From the NCBI GenBank assembly GCA_903939755.1, contig CAJAII010000038.1:1-64000 (forward strand): DNA of 64,000 nucleotides, in the 5' to 3' direction. The stretch is from an uncultured Flavobacteriales bacterium (GTDB lineage: Bacteria; Bacteroidota; Bacteroidia; Flavobacteriales_D; Crocinitomicaceae). Shown here in pieces: positions 1-8,252 of this stretch (position 1 is the stretch's first letter; the number at the start of each line of letters is the position of its first letter). The translations under genes and the position numbers were made by a program. The notes below the pieces were generated by a model. The model had not been told where the DNA came from, made no database searches, and worked only from the letters and a program-made list of their open reading frames with translations.

Positions 1-1
1 T

Positions 2-385
2 ATGGAAAAATCTATTTTTAGTATTAAACAAGATGTAAAACTCTTGGGTGAAAACATTGTCAAACTTGGGTTTAAAAATTTGGAGATTATTTTTAATAAA
101 AAAGGAATTAATGTCAATCAAATAAATCATTTCGTGCCTCATATGTCTAGTTATTTTTTTGAAGATAAAATTTATGATGAACTGAAAGCGAATGGTATGG
201 AAATAACTAAAGAAAAATGGTTTACCAATCTTGATAAATGTGGAAATGTTGGCGCAGCTTCAATCTATATGATGATTGATGATTTATGGAAAAGTAATAA
301 ATTAAAAATTGGTGAAACAATATTGATAGCTGTTCCAGAAAGTGCTAGATTTACATATGTTTTTGCAATGTTTACAGTTTGTTAA
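2..385 (+). CDS. 3-oxoacyl-ACP synthase III-like protein, C-terminal part (5' end outside window)
   Basis: C-terminal part of a thiolase-fold condensing enzyme of the KAS III (FabH-like) type, open at the left edge, so the N-terminal half with the catalytic cysteine is not visible. Seen: a histidine in NHFVPHMSS (about residue 43) and an asparagine in CGNVGAAS (about residue 81). They correspond to the His and Asn of the Cys-His-Asn triad, and the Gly-Asn-x-Gly-Ala-Ala-Ser stretch is typical of the family. The next gene starts on its stop codon, so it is in the same operon as an acyl carrier protein and two ketosynthase homologues. Family knowledge: such enzymes prime a chain or join two acyl units, and stand-alone copies in Bacteroidota clusters often act in secondary lipid pathways, not housekeeping FabH. 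The substrate cannot be told from this fragment. Confidence 0.8.
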   Translation: MEKSIFSIKQDVKLLGENIVKLGFKNLEIIFNKKGINVNQINHFVPHMSSYFFEDKIYDELKANGMEITKEKWFTNLDKCGNVGAASIYMMIDDLWKSNKLKIGETILIAVPESARFTYVFAMFTVC

Positions 386-783
386 TGAAAAAATCGAATC
401 TTCCCCAAGATAAAAGTGATTTAGTCAATTTTACAAGAGAGGTTTGTTATGTTAAAAATGAAAACGGTAAATATGAAGCTGAATTAAGTTCTGGTTGGGA
501 TGTGAAAACAGATGCATTAAATTCTGCATGGCAAGATATTGCAAATAGGATAGAAGATGCTAAAAACCTTTTTTTAGCAGGTCATTCAAGTCCAATTCAT
601 TATTATATGGAATTGAAATTAATGGATTATTCAGTTTTATCAGGATATACTGGATTTTGGAAATGGAGAATTAAAAGGCATAAAAACCCAAAATTTTTTA
701 ATAAATTAAATGAACGTAAAATGCAAAAGTATGCAGATGCATTCGGTATAACATTAATTGAATTAAAAACACCTATTTTTTAA
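385..783 (+). CDS. conserved small protein of unknown function in the acyl-assembly cluster
   Basis: A 132-residue soluble protein with no signal peptide or membrane segment. I chose the ATG at 385, which overlaps the stop of the previous gene by one base; a TTG two codons upstream would also be open. Its stop overlaps the ATG of the BtrH-like gene by one base, so translation is probably coupled. I do not recognise the family. The middle is rich in aromatic residues (HYYMELKLMDYSVLSGY), followed by a basic stretch (WRIKRHKNPKFF). The last 25 residues (KYADAFGITLIELK) recall the ending of a Cro/cI-type helix-turn-helix, but that is only a resemblance. The location argues for a role in the acyl pathway, perhaps as a partner of the acyltransferase; this is inference. 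Confidence 0.75.
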   Translation: MKKSNLPQDKSDLVNFTREVCYVKNENGKYEAELSSGWDVKTDALNSAWQDIANRIEDAKNLFLAGHSSPIHYYMELKLMDYSVLSGYTGFWKWRIKRHKNPKFFNKLNERKMQKYADAFGITLIELKTPIF

Positions 784-1793
784 TGGATAACTTTAGACAT
801 ATTCAAACAGCGCATTGTGAAAATGGTGTCACGGTTAGTCTACTCAAACATAATGGTGTAAATTTTATTACGGAGCCTTTAGCTTTTGGATTAGGTTCGG
901 GGCTATTTTACATCCATATTCCTTTTATGAAAGTAAATAATGGTCCTGCTATTTCATTTCGGACAATGCCAGGAGCAATTTTTAAAAGAACATGTAAATC
1001 ACTTGGCATTCAAGTGGAAAGAAAAAAATTCAAATCTAAGATAGAAGCTCAAAATTTATTAGATGAAAAATTGAAGCAAGGTATTCCTGTTGGTTGTCAA
1101 GTTGGTGTTTTTCATTTGAATTATTTCCCAAAAACCTATCGATTTCATTTTAATGCACACAATCTAATTGTTTTCGGTCAAGAGGATGGTAAATATTTAA
1201 TTAGTGATCCAGTAATGGAAACTACAACTACACTTTTTCCTGAAGAATTAGAAAAAGTTCGTTTTGCTCAAGGTGCCTTAGCTCCTAAAGGACAAATGTA
1301 TTTCCCGAAAACAATTGGTGATATTTCTGAAGAAACCTTGAGGAGAGCAATTAATAACGGGATTAAAAGAAACTGTAGAGATATGCTGTATATACCTGGA
1401 GGAATTGCGGGGGTTAAAGGAATTAATTATACTGCTAAAAAAATTAGAGGTTGGAGAGATAAATTAGGAGATCGTAAAGCAGCATTGTATTTAGGTCAAA
1501 TTGTGCGCATGCAAGAAGAAATTGGTACTGGAGGTGGTGGATTTCGGTTCATGTATGCTGCATTTTTGGATGAGGCAAGCGAAATACTGGGAAATGATAA
1601 GCTACTCAATATTTCAGATCAATTTACCAAATCAGGAGATTTGTGGAGGGATTCAGCTTTGCAAATGTCCGGGATTTATAAAGGCCGATTGACTTCTCAA
1701 AAGGATTATGATGATAGCGCTTCTCTTTTAAATGAAATATGTAACATTGAAAAAGAGGCTTTTAAACAACTTTCTAAAATTGTGATTAAATAA
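783..1793 (+). CDS. BtrH-like (butirosin biosynthesis protein H) acyltransferase family protein
   Basis: A 336-residue soluble protein that resembles the BtrH N-terminal family: it opens with ...IQTAHCENGVTVSLLKHNG, which carries the Cys-Glu-Asn/Asp near the N-terminus expected of its cysteine-protease-like fold. A His-containing segment follows (HFNAHNLIVFGQEDGKYLISDP, around residues 121-142), which would supply the second catalytic residue. The C-terminal half (about 185-336) is helical, like the companion domain often found after BtrH_N. Family knowledge: BtrH moves an acyl group from an acyl carrier protein onto an aminoglycoside in butirosin synthesis. With an ACP two genes beyond the transporter, the natural inference is that this enzyme off-loads the finished chain from the ACP to an amine or alcohol acceptor. 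A thioesterase-like or peptidase-like role cannot be excluded. Confidence 0.72.
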   Translation: MDNFRHIQTAHCENGVTVSLLKHNGVNFITEPLAFGLGSGLFYIHIPFMKVNNGPAISFRTMPGAIFKRTCKSLGIQVERKKFKSKIEAQNLLDEKLKQGIPVGCQVGVFHLNYFPKTYRFHFNAHNLIVFGQEDGKYLISDPVMETTTTLFPEELEKVRFAQGALAPKGQMYFPKTIGDISEETLRRAINNGIKRNCRDMLYIPGGIAGVKGINYTAKKIRGWRDKLGDRKAALYLGQIVRMQEEIGTGGGGFRFMYAAFLDEASEILGNDKLLNISDQFTKSGDLWRDSALQMSGIYKGRLTSQKDYDDSASLLNEICNIEKEAFKQLSKIVIK

Positions 1794-1795
1794 AG

Positions 1796-2542
1796 ATGGA
1801 AAGTCCAATCATTACTGCAGTTTCCCTTACTAAATTCTATGGGAATTCAGAAAAGCCGAGTCTCGACAATATCAACTTAACTATTTATAAAGGTGAGAAA
1901 TTTGGTGTGCTTGGTCCAAATGGCGCCGGAAAAACAACGTTAATTTCTTTGTTTTGTAATATTATTAAATCAACATCAGGAACAATAGAATATACTTTTG
2001 ATAATCAAAAAAAAAATATCAAAGAAAAATTCAATCAGGTAGGGTTCGTGCCACAAGATTTTGCTTTTTATGCGGAGTTGACGGCGAAACAAAATTTATA
2101 TTATTTCGGAGGTGTTTATGGAATGTCTTCAATTAATGTGAAAGAACAAACAACTCATCTCTTAGAAATTTTAGGTTTAACAAGTGTTGCTGATAAAAAG
2201 GTGAAATCCTATTCTGGAGGAATGAAAAGGCGTTTAAATTTGGCAATTGGATTGATACATTCACCTGAGATTATTTTTTTAGATGAGCCAACAGTTGGTG
2301 TCGATATTCATAGCAAGCTAACAATCATTAATCACCTTGAAGAATTAAATAAAAAAGGTGTAACTATAATATATACATCTCACCATTTAAAAGAAGCTGA
2401 AGATTTTTGTTCGCGAGTGGCTTTAATGGATAATGGAAAAGTAATAGCATTAGATACAGTCGCTGAGCTAATTAAAATAAATAAAGCGGCCAATTTGGAA
2501 GAGCTAATGATAAATTTAACCGGTAAAGAACTTAGGGATTAA
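1796..2542 (+). CDS. ABC transporter ATP-binding protein
   Basis: Nucleotide-binding subunit of an ABC-2-type exporter, 248 residues. Seen: Walker A GPNGAGKTT near residue 40, Q-loop in VGFVPQDFAFYAEL, signature YSGGMKRRLNLA near 140, Walker B IIFLDEPTVGVD directly after, and the switch histidine in YTSHHLKEAE. It hydrolyses ATP to drive the permease encoded by the next gene, whose ATG overlaps its stop by one base. The subfamily (DrrA/CcmA-like) commonly exports lipids, polyketides or antibiotics. Its place inside an operon of acyl-chain genes suggests that it exports the product or moves it across the inner membrane. Substrate unknown. Confidence 0.93.
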   Translation: MESPIITAVSLTKFYGNSEKPSLDNINLTIYKGEKFGVLGPNGAGKTTLISLFCNIIKSTSGTIEYTFDNQKKNIKEKFNQVGFVPQDFAFYAELTAKQNLYYFGGVYGMSSINVKEQTTHLLEILGLTSVADKKVKSYSGGMKRRLNLAIGLIHSPEIIFLDEPTVGVDIHSKLTIINHLEELNKKGVTIIYTSHHLKEAEDFCSRVALMDNGKVIALDTVAELIKINKAANLEELMINLTGKELRD

Positions 2543-3828
2543 TGAATAAATTAAAAGTATCATTAGTTAAAGAAATTTTATTGCTTTTAAGTGATAAAGT
2601 TGGATTGTTGTTAATGTTTGTAATGCCTCTTTTATTAGTTTTTATAATCACAGTTGTTCAAGATAGTGCTTTCAAATTGGTGAATGAAAATAAGATTGAA
2701 ATGCTTGTTGTAAATAAGGACCAAGGAAATTTGGGTGATTCACTTATCGATAAATTGGCTATTTCTGGCAGCTTTAATATTGAAGTATCAAACGAGTTAG
2801 ATAAAACGGATATTAAAAAACAAACATTAAATAGAGATAAATTAATTGCAATTCTTATTCCGATAAATTTTACAAAAAAAATCAATCAAAATTCTGAGAA
2901 AACTTCAAATTTGATGCTGACTGAATTTGGCGTTATAGATAGTTCTATGGTTCAGCCAAAAAATCAATCGTATAACAATTATAATTTAGATTTTTATTTT
3001 GACCCAATTCTCCAAGAAAACTTTAGATTATCAATTTTATCAGGAATTAATACGGTAATTGTTGGAATAGAGAATAGAAAAATGCTCCAACAATTGTTCT
3101 CAGATATGGGTTATGATAAAATACCTAATCATATTCAAAAAGAATTAGGACAACAAAATGTTTCGATAAATTCGTCGCCGGCATCAAATGGATCAAGTGT
3201 AATGGTTCCAAATTCCTCTCAACATAACGTTCCGGCATGGTCACTTTTTGCTATGTTTTTTATGGTGATTTCTTTAGGAGGAAATATTGTTAAGGAAAGA
3301 TTATCAGGGAGTTTTGTTCGTTTACAAACGATTCCTATTGCATTTTTTTTAACGATTTGGAGTAAGGTAATCGTATATATATTTGTATCATTGAGTCAAT
3401 TAACAATCATGTTTTGCATTGGAATGTTCGTTTTTCCGTATTTAGGTTTGCCTGAATTGAAAATGCCGACGAATATTTTGGCGCTTATTGTGATATCTGT
3501 TTTATCAGCCTATGCTGCAATAAGTTATTCCATGTTAATAGGTGTTTATGCCAAAACTCAAGACCAAGCTGGTGGCTTCGGAGCAATTTCAATTATAATT
3601 TTTGCCGCAATTGGAGGGATATGGGTTCCCTCTTTTATCATGCCAGAATACATGCAAAATATTGGAATGATTTCACCTTTACACTGGTGTATTGAAGGGT
3701 ATTATTCACTCTTCTTGAAAAATGGTGAATGGAATGAATTGACGGGGACATTAATATATTTATTATTGTTTATTTTTGGATGTCAATTCTTTACATTTAT
3801 TAAATTGAGAAAACAAAATTATATTTAA
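2542..3828 (+). CDS. ABC-2 type transporter permease
   Basis: A 428-residue membrane protein that pairs with the preceding ATPase. One membrane helix lies near the N-terminus (LLLMFVMPLLLVFIITVV, about 22-40). A periplasmic loop of about 190 residues follows, ending in a Ser/Asn-rich stretch (SSPASNGSSVMVPNSS). Five or six more helices occupy about 235-428. This is the ABC2_membrane_3 architecture (one helix, large external domain, helix bundle), as in YhhJ/YbhR/DrrB-like exporters. The conserved tail of the family is visible as ISPLHWCIEGYYSLF. It starts on the stop codon of the ATPase gene and is followed 8 bases later by the acyl carrier protein gene. Probably exports or flips the product of the cluster. 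Confidence 0.9.
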   Translation: MNKLKVSLVKEILLLLSDKVGLLLMFVMPLLLVFIITVVQDSAFKLVNENKIEMLVVNKDQGNLGDSLIDKLAISGSFNIEVSNELDKTDIKKQTLNRDKLIAILIPINFTKKINQNSEKTSNLMLTEFGVIDSSMVQPKNQSYNNYNLDFYFDPILQENFRLSILSGINTVIVGIENRKMLQQLFSDMGYDKIPNHIQKELGQQNVSINSSPASNGSSVMVPNSSQHNVPAWSLFAMFFMVISLGGNIVKERLSGSFVRLQTIPIAFFLTIWSKVIVYIFVSLSQLTIMFCIGMFVFPYLGLPELKMPTNILALIVISVLSAYAAISYSMLIGVYAKTQDQAGGFGAISIIIFAAIGGIWVPSFIMPEYMQNIGMISPLHWCIEGYYSLFLKNGEWNELTGTLIYLLLFIFGCQFFTFIKLRKQNYI

Positions 3829-3835
3829 GAAAGAT

Positions 3836-4099
3836 ATGAATAGAGAAGAAGTAAAAAGTGAATTTAAAGCTCATTTAATTACGTATTTAAATTTGTTGGA
3901 TATTACTCCAGATCAAATCAAAGATGATGAACCATTATTTGATGGAGATTTAGGCTTAGATTCAATCGACTCAGTAGAATTAATAGTATTGTTGGATCGT
4001 GAATATGGCATTAAAATTATAAATCCAACAGAAGGGAGACAAATTTTAATTGATGTAAATACAATTGTAGATCACATCGTTTTAAACAGAGTAAAATAA
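3836..4099 (+). CDS. acyl carrier protein
   Basis: An 87-residue acidic four-helix carrier protein. The phosphopantetheine attachment site is clear: DLGLDSIDSVEL, with the modified serine at residue 43 and the expected acidic residues around it. Length and helix pattern fit ACPs of type II fatty-acid or polyketide systems. It sits in the cluster between the exporter genes and the two ketosynthase genes, 8 bases after the permease and 4 bases before the ketosynthase. It is therefore probably a dedicated carrier and not the housekeeping AcpP, which normally sits beside fabF. The growing chain would be held on it for the ketosynthase pair and delivered to the BtrH-like transferase. Confidence 0.92.
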   Translation: MNREEVKSEFKAHLITYLNLLDITPDQIKDDEPLFDGDLGLDSIDSVELIVLLDREYGIKIINPTEGRQILIDVNTIVDHIVLNRVK

Positions 4100-4103
4100 C
4101 GAA

Positions 4104-5297
4104 ATGCAAAAGATATTCATCACAGGTATGGGTGCAATATCTTCAATTGGGTCAACAGTTGACGAACATTTGAATGCATTAAGGTCTGGTAAATGCGGAA
4201 TACAAAAAGCTCGCTTTTTTAAATCACGTTATGCCGAAGACTTAGTGTTTGGTGAAGTACCTTTTAGCGACTATCAATTAAAAGAATTTAATAATCTCAC
4301 CTCACAAAAAGAAATCACTCGCACTACTGTTTTAGCATTAAATGCATTTAAGGAGGCTATTCATAATGCAGGAATATCAGCTGAATTATTAAAGTCTGAT
4401 AGAACAGCATTTATTTCTTCTAGTACAGTTGGCGGTATGTGTTATACAGATGAATTGTATTCAGATGCTAATTTAAAAGGTGAGCCATCAAATTATGCTA
4501 GATCTTACGAAGGTTCCGATCATACATGGCGAATTACTAAAATGTTCAATATTGGAGGTGTTGTAGATACTATTAATACAGCATGTTCTTCATCAGCTAA
4601 TGCAATTTATATGGGTGCACGCTTGATCCAAACCGGTAGGGCAGATCGTGTTATTGTTGGTGGAGCTGATAGTATTGCAAAATATACTGTAAATGGATTT
4701 AATTCATTAATGATTCTTAGTGAAAAGGCATGTAAACCGTTTGATGAGCATCGAAGTGGTCTGAGCTTAGGCGAAGGAGCAGCTTATTTAGTTCTTGAGT
4801 CCGAAGATGCAGCAGGAAAGAAGCATAAAATTGCTGAACTTAATGGTTTTGGAAATTCAAATGATGCATTTCATCCATCTACCATTTCAGAAAATGCCAT
4901 TGGCCCTATTCTTTCAATGAATCTTGCATTGCAAATGACAGGAATTAAACCAGATTTAATTGATTATGTCAATGCGCATGGAACGGGAACAATGAATAAC
5001 GATCTTACAGAAACCAGAGCCATAAATACGATTTTCAAAAAAGTCCCACCATATAATTCTACTAAATCATACACGGGTCACACTTTAGCTGCTGCAGGAT
5101 CCTTAGAAGCAATTTTGTCGATTTTGAGTTTGAATAATAATGAGCTATATCCAAGTTTAAGATGCGAATCACCTATCAAAGCGCATCAATCTCGACCAAT
5201 TTTTGAATTTGTCAGAAAAGAATTAAATTATGTTATGTCCAATTCATTTGGATTTGGTGGTAATTGTACTTCTTTAATATTTTCAAAATGTATTTAA
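4104..5297 (+). CDS. beta-ketoacyl-ACP synthase (FabF/KAS II type), catalytically complete
   Basis: Elongating condensing enzyme of 397 residues, close to the usual 400-415. All three catalytic residues are visible: Cys161 in NTACSSSANA, His292 in VNAHGTGT and His326 in KSYTGHTLAAAGS. The C-terminal NSFGFGGNCTSL motif of the family is present. It starts 4 bases after the ACP gene and overlaps the start of the next gene, a ketosynthase homologue without catalytic residues. An active ketosynthase next to an inactive partner is the arrangement of type II polyketide synthases (KS-alpha and chain-length factor) and of aryl polyene clusters. I infer a heterodimer that makes a chain of defined length. 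No reductase, dehydratase or aromatase gene is seen in this part of the cluster; they may lie beyond the left edge. Confidence 0.9.
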   Translation: MQKIFITGMGAISSIGSTVDEHLNALRSGKCGIQKARFFKSRYAEDLVFGEVPFSDYQLKEFNNLTSQKEITRTTVLALNAFKEAIHNAGISAELLKSDRTAFISSSTVGGMCYTDELYSDANLKGEPSNYARSYEGSDHTWRITKMFNIGGVVDTINTACSSSANAIYMGARLIQTGRADRVIVGGADSIAKYTVNGFNSLMILSEKACKPFDEHRSGLSLGEGAAYLVLESEDAAGKKHKIAELNGFGNSNDAFHPSTISENAIGPILSMNLALQMTGIKPDLIDYVNAHGTGTMNNDLTETRAINTIFKKVPPYNSTKSYTGHTLAAAGSLEAILSILSLNNNELYPSLRCESPIKAHQSRPIFEFVRKELNYVMSNSFGFGGNCTSLIFSKCI

Positions 5298-6343
5298 AAG
5301 ATTTATCTTCAGTATCACCTCAAGTTACCTATACAGAAGAATTTATAAATGGGGATTATATAATTTATTCAAAAAACATTTTATCTGTAATTGAACCAAG
5401 TTATTCAGAAATAATTCCTGCATCTTTATTGCGAAGAATGGGAAAAGCAGTAAGAATGGGTATAGGTGCCGCTCTTCCATTAATAGAAAGAAATGAAAAA
5501 ATTAATGGTATTGTAATGGGAACGGCTAATGGCGGTCTTGAAAACTGCATTAATTTTTTAAATCAAATTATTGAATATGATGAAGGGGTTTTAACGCCAA
5601 CTCATTTTGTTCAGAGTACACCAAATGCGCTAGCTGGACAATTAGCTTTAATGTCCAAAAATACAGGATATAACGTCACTCATGTAAATGGGCCGCTTGC
5701 TTTTGAAAATGCAATCTTGGATGCAATGATGTTTTTGGAAGGAGCAAGCAATAAAACTTCTTTATTGCTTGGTGCAGTCGAAGAAATATCAAATTATAAT
5801 TATAATATTGATCTAATAGCTGGCAGATATAAATTGGAAAATATTGCCAATAATGATTTAATAACAAGTCAAACAAACGGTTCAATTTGTGGGGAAGGAG
5901 CTACAATGTTTATTGTATCAAATGATGCAAATGATGCATTGGCAAAAATCATCAATTTAAAGCAAATCAATTTTCCAAATCAAATTGATTTGGAGCAATT
6001 ACTTAATCAATTTTTGATTGAAAATGATCTAATTCCTGACGATATTGATTTACTCATTTTAGGGAATAATGGCGATGTTCAATTTGATTCTTGGTATGTG
6101 CTATTAAGATCATGTTTTCCGGCGAATATGGAGTATGTTTATTATAAAAATTTCGTGGGGGAATTTCGCACTAATTCTGCGTTTGCATTGTTTTTTGCAA
6201 CTCAACTTTTAAATGGCCGATTTCATAATCATAAAGGCATTCAAGGTAATTTTCGAAATACCCCTAAAACTATTTTGATTTATAATCAATTTGAAGGAAT
6301 TCATCATAGTTTTATTTTAGTGCAATCTCCAGAACCAGAATAA
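5288..6343 (+). CDS. chain-length-factor-like ketosynthase homologue (catalytic residues lost)
   Basis: About 351 residues with the thiolase fold of the ketosynthases (for example MGTANGGLENCINFL and QSTPNALAGQLALM near the N-terminus). The three active-site positions do not match: where the partner has TACSSSANA this protein has NGPLAFENA (Cys to Pro); the HGTGT loop is LGNNGDVQFD; and the second histidine of TGHTLAA is replaced in VGEFRTNSA. It therefore cannot condense by the normal mechanism and is most like the chain-length-factor subunits that pair with an active ketosynthase. I prefer the ATG at 5288, overlapping the previous stop by 10 bases; an ATG at 5264 would add eight residues. 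It is the last gene of the operon and faces a minus-strand gene 36 bases away. Confidence 0.8.
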   Translation: MYLKDLSSVSPQVTYTEEFINGDYIIYSKNILSVIEPSYSEIIPASLLRRMGKAVRMGIGAALPLIERNEKINGIVMGTANGGLENCINFLNQIIEYDEGVLTPTHFVQSTPNALAGQLALMSKNTGYNVTHVNGPLAFENAILDAMMFLEGASNKTSLLLGAVEEISNYNYNIDLIAGRYKLENIANNDLITSQTNGSICGEGATMFIVSNDANDALAKIINLKQINFPNQIDLEQLLNQFLIENDLIPDDIDLLILGNNGDVQFDSWYVLLRSCFPANMEYVYYKNFVGEFRTNSAFALFFATQLLNGRFHNHKGIQGNFRNTPKTILIYNQFEGIHHSFILVQSPEPE

Positions 6344-6379
6344 CTCCATAAAGCGATTAACTAATCAAATCAATTATTG

Positions 6380-7332
6380 TCAACAACGACAATCAAAATA
6401 AGGGATAATAAAATTTTTATCTAGTTCCCAGCCTTTCTTCGTTTTATGTAATACAAAAGATCCTCCAATGTCATCTACTAACAGGAATTCGGGTGTGTTA
6501 TCTCCTTCAATATCAAACATTGCAATCGTAGTGAATTGCTCGTCTAAAGCGATTTCAATTTCATTTTTTGTTCCGTTTGATTTCACGAGAAAAAAACTTG
6601 TTTTGTGTTCATTACTGCATAATTCACCTGTTTCTCGAGTTACTGCGATATAAGAAGTTTTTGCGTTTTTGTAAAATAATGTTAGACTTTCATTTCCGCT
6701 TACATTATTAAACCATGGTGTCTCTAAATCAATGATGTTTTCAACTTGCTTGGTTAATTCATTTGTTATTTTGTCACTCCCTTCTTGAATAAGATCGATT
6801 TCATTTGTTGATTTTGGTAAGGCAAAAAGAAATTTCTCCTTTGACTTTATTTTATTACTTGGTTCAAATTCAGCAACTAAGAAAGGAACACTGCCCCCCA
6901 AATATTTTGTGTTTTTTGTTTCAAAGTCATTGGGGGATTGCCGCTTTCTAGGCCACTCCATTCTTGAACTTGTCCATAAGTAGGGTAGTATTTCACCATT
7001 AATTTAATTGACTTAATCGTAACAGAAACCTTTTCGTTTTTTGCATAATAAATAATAAATTCTTTACCAATAAAAGATTGAAATTGTTCCGGAATGGAAC
7101 TTGATTTTATATTCGCTAGGACGGTTGCATACCCATAATTGTCATCAATTAACGTTAAATCACCAGTTCTGAGATTGGAAGCGGCACTATCTGCCAGAAT
7201 AATAAATCTATTAGCATCAACATGATAAAAATCTTCAAATTGAATTTTTTTATTGATTTCCTTATCGCTACAATTTGTTAACAATAGAAGTACAATTGAA
7301 ACCATCAAGAGTAAATTTATTTTATTTTTCAT
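6380..7332 (-). pseudogene. lipoprotein gene split by a frameshift
   Basis: Two overlapping open frames make one plausible protein of about 315 residues. The 5' frame (7332 down to about 6937) starts with a lipoprotein signal, MKNKINLLLMVSIVLLLLTN followed by the lipobox cysteine. The 3' frame (about 6931 to 6380) has no start of its own that makes sense and continues the sequence. It has an acidic loop, DIEGDNTPEFLLVDD, like FG-GAP or VCBS repeats. The join falls at a run of five G on the plus strand (6932-6936); one extra base there would read ...GNPPNDFETKN... straight through. A second run, of six C (6894-6899), is close by. This can be a true mutation, a phase-variable homopolymer or a sequencing error. 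Function unknown. Confidence 0.65.
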
Positions 7333-7381
7333 AGTTTCATTAGTTAATTACACTAGTGAAGTTAGCTAATTTTTCATAGAT

Positions 7382-7489
7382 TCAATGATTCATTTCATTC
7401 CGAAAATAGTTCAAGGTATTATAGGCTTGCTCAAAAGCTTGATCTCTGTCAGTACATTCGTCCAATTCTTGTCTAAGAATGAGGCTAAA
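7382..7489 (-). other. possible remnant of a coding sequence
   Basis: Between the two lipoprotein genes the minus strand holds a short open stretch of about 35 codons after a stop, ending at a TGA (7382-7384). It reads like the helical C-terminus of a protein (RQELDECTDRDQAFEQAY, then NTLNYFRNEMNH). There is no convincing start codon. It may be the tail of a decayed gene or chance. Confidence 0.25.
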
Positions 7490-7615
7490 CTAAAAATGGT
7501 GCCACTCAATTTTAGTTAACGATGTATGACAATTAAACAAATGATAATTAGGCAACTAAATATTAGGCAAGCCGATAAAACGCTAAGTCAAGTTGAGGAA
7601 AAAGAAATAGTGAAA

Positions 7616-8107
7616 TCACAATATATCAGGCAAGCCATCCTTATCAAGAAGCATTTTTCCGTTTCGATCAAATCGAATTATTGTATTAACATTATCTTCT
7701 ACTCCGTAAGCATTATCCGCTGTCCCGGTCATAAAGGCTGTAATTTTTAGCTCGTTTTTGTCATAGGATAACATGGGTGATTGACCATGCTTATAGGTAA
7801 GTTTAAAATTAGCATTCCAATTCGCATGAGAAAGCGCTCCATAACACATAGTTCTAATTTTAGCCTCATCCAATTTCAACTCTTCAACGATTTGCTTATC
7901 AATAATAAACTCTACCTTTTTTTTAGTTTTATCACCATCTTCTGCTTCCAACGTCATATAATAGAGAGCGGTGTTTTTGTCCCCACGATTAATTAATGCA
8001 CCAATTTTTACCTTTTCAATGGTGTTGTCTTTAGCACCTTCTTTAGCAGTTTCTGAACAAGAAACAAGAACAAGTAAGATTGTTCCGATAAATACTAATT
8101 TATTCAT
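7616..8107 (-). CDS. small lipoprotein of unknown function
   Basis: A 163-residue protein with a type II signal peptide (MNKLVFIGTILLVLVSC, lipobox LVSC, lipidated cysteine at residue 17), so it should be anchored in the inner or outer membrane. The mature part is hydrophilic, with a beta-rich middle (VKIGALINRGDKNTALYYMT...) and an acidic end, FDRNGKMLLDKDGLPDIL. I do not recognise a family. Its upstream region (8138-8218) is a near copy of the region upstream of the SHOCT-domain gene at 9229 and carries two copies of the inverted-repeat motif described below. The gene is therefore probably under the same control. Confidence 0.75.
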   Translation of the reverse strand: MNKLVFIGTILLVLVSCSETAKEGAKDNTIEKVKIGALINRGDKNTALYYMTLEAEDGDKTKKKVEFIIDKQIVEELKLDEAKIRTMCYGALSHANWNANFKLTYKHGQSPMLSYDKNELKITAFMTGTADNAYGVEDNVNTIIRFDRNGKMLLDKDGLPDIL

Positions 8108-8147
8108 ACGTTTTTTTAATTCTTGTTATCAAAGTTCTCTGTTTAGC

Positions 8148-8205
8148 TTGACAATTCAAGTCAACGTGAATTCAACTCAAAAAATAGTTTGACAAGTCAA
8201 ATCAA
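8148..8205 (-). promoter_or_regulatory. putative operator pair, TTGAC-N7-GTCAA type, upstream of the lipoprotein gene
   Basis: On the plus strand TTGACAATTCAAGTCAA (8148-8164) is an inverted repeat of TTGAC and GTCAA with a 7-base spacer. A second, less regular copy, TTGACAAGTCAAATCAA, lies at 8189-8205, and a half-like element lies between them. The stretch about 8138-8218 is repeated almost unchanged at 9259-9340. Spacing and conservation suggest a repressor or activator site for the gene starting at 8107; the WYL regulator at 9381 is the obvious candidate (inference). Confidence 0.55.
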
Positions 8206-8252
8206 AGATTTGGTGGGCATGAGGTATGCCGAAGTACTTCAAGTGGATCTTT

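Noticed and set aside
5264-5287. Upstream ATG for the chain-length-factor-like gene
   Set aside because: Would deepen the overlap with the ketosynthase gene to 34 bases and add a Phe-rich leader; the ATG at 5288 is more economical.
7526-7750. Open frame on the plus strand overlapping the lipoprotein gene end
   Set aside because: Low-complexity start, no family, and its second half is antisense to a well-supported lipoprotein gene.
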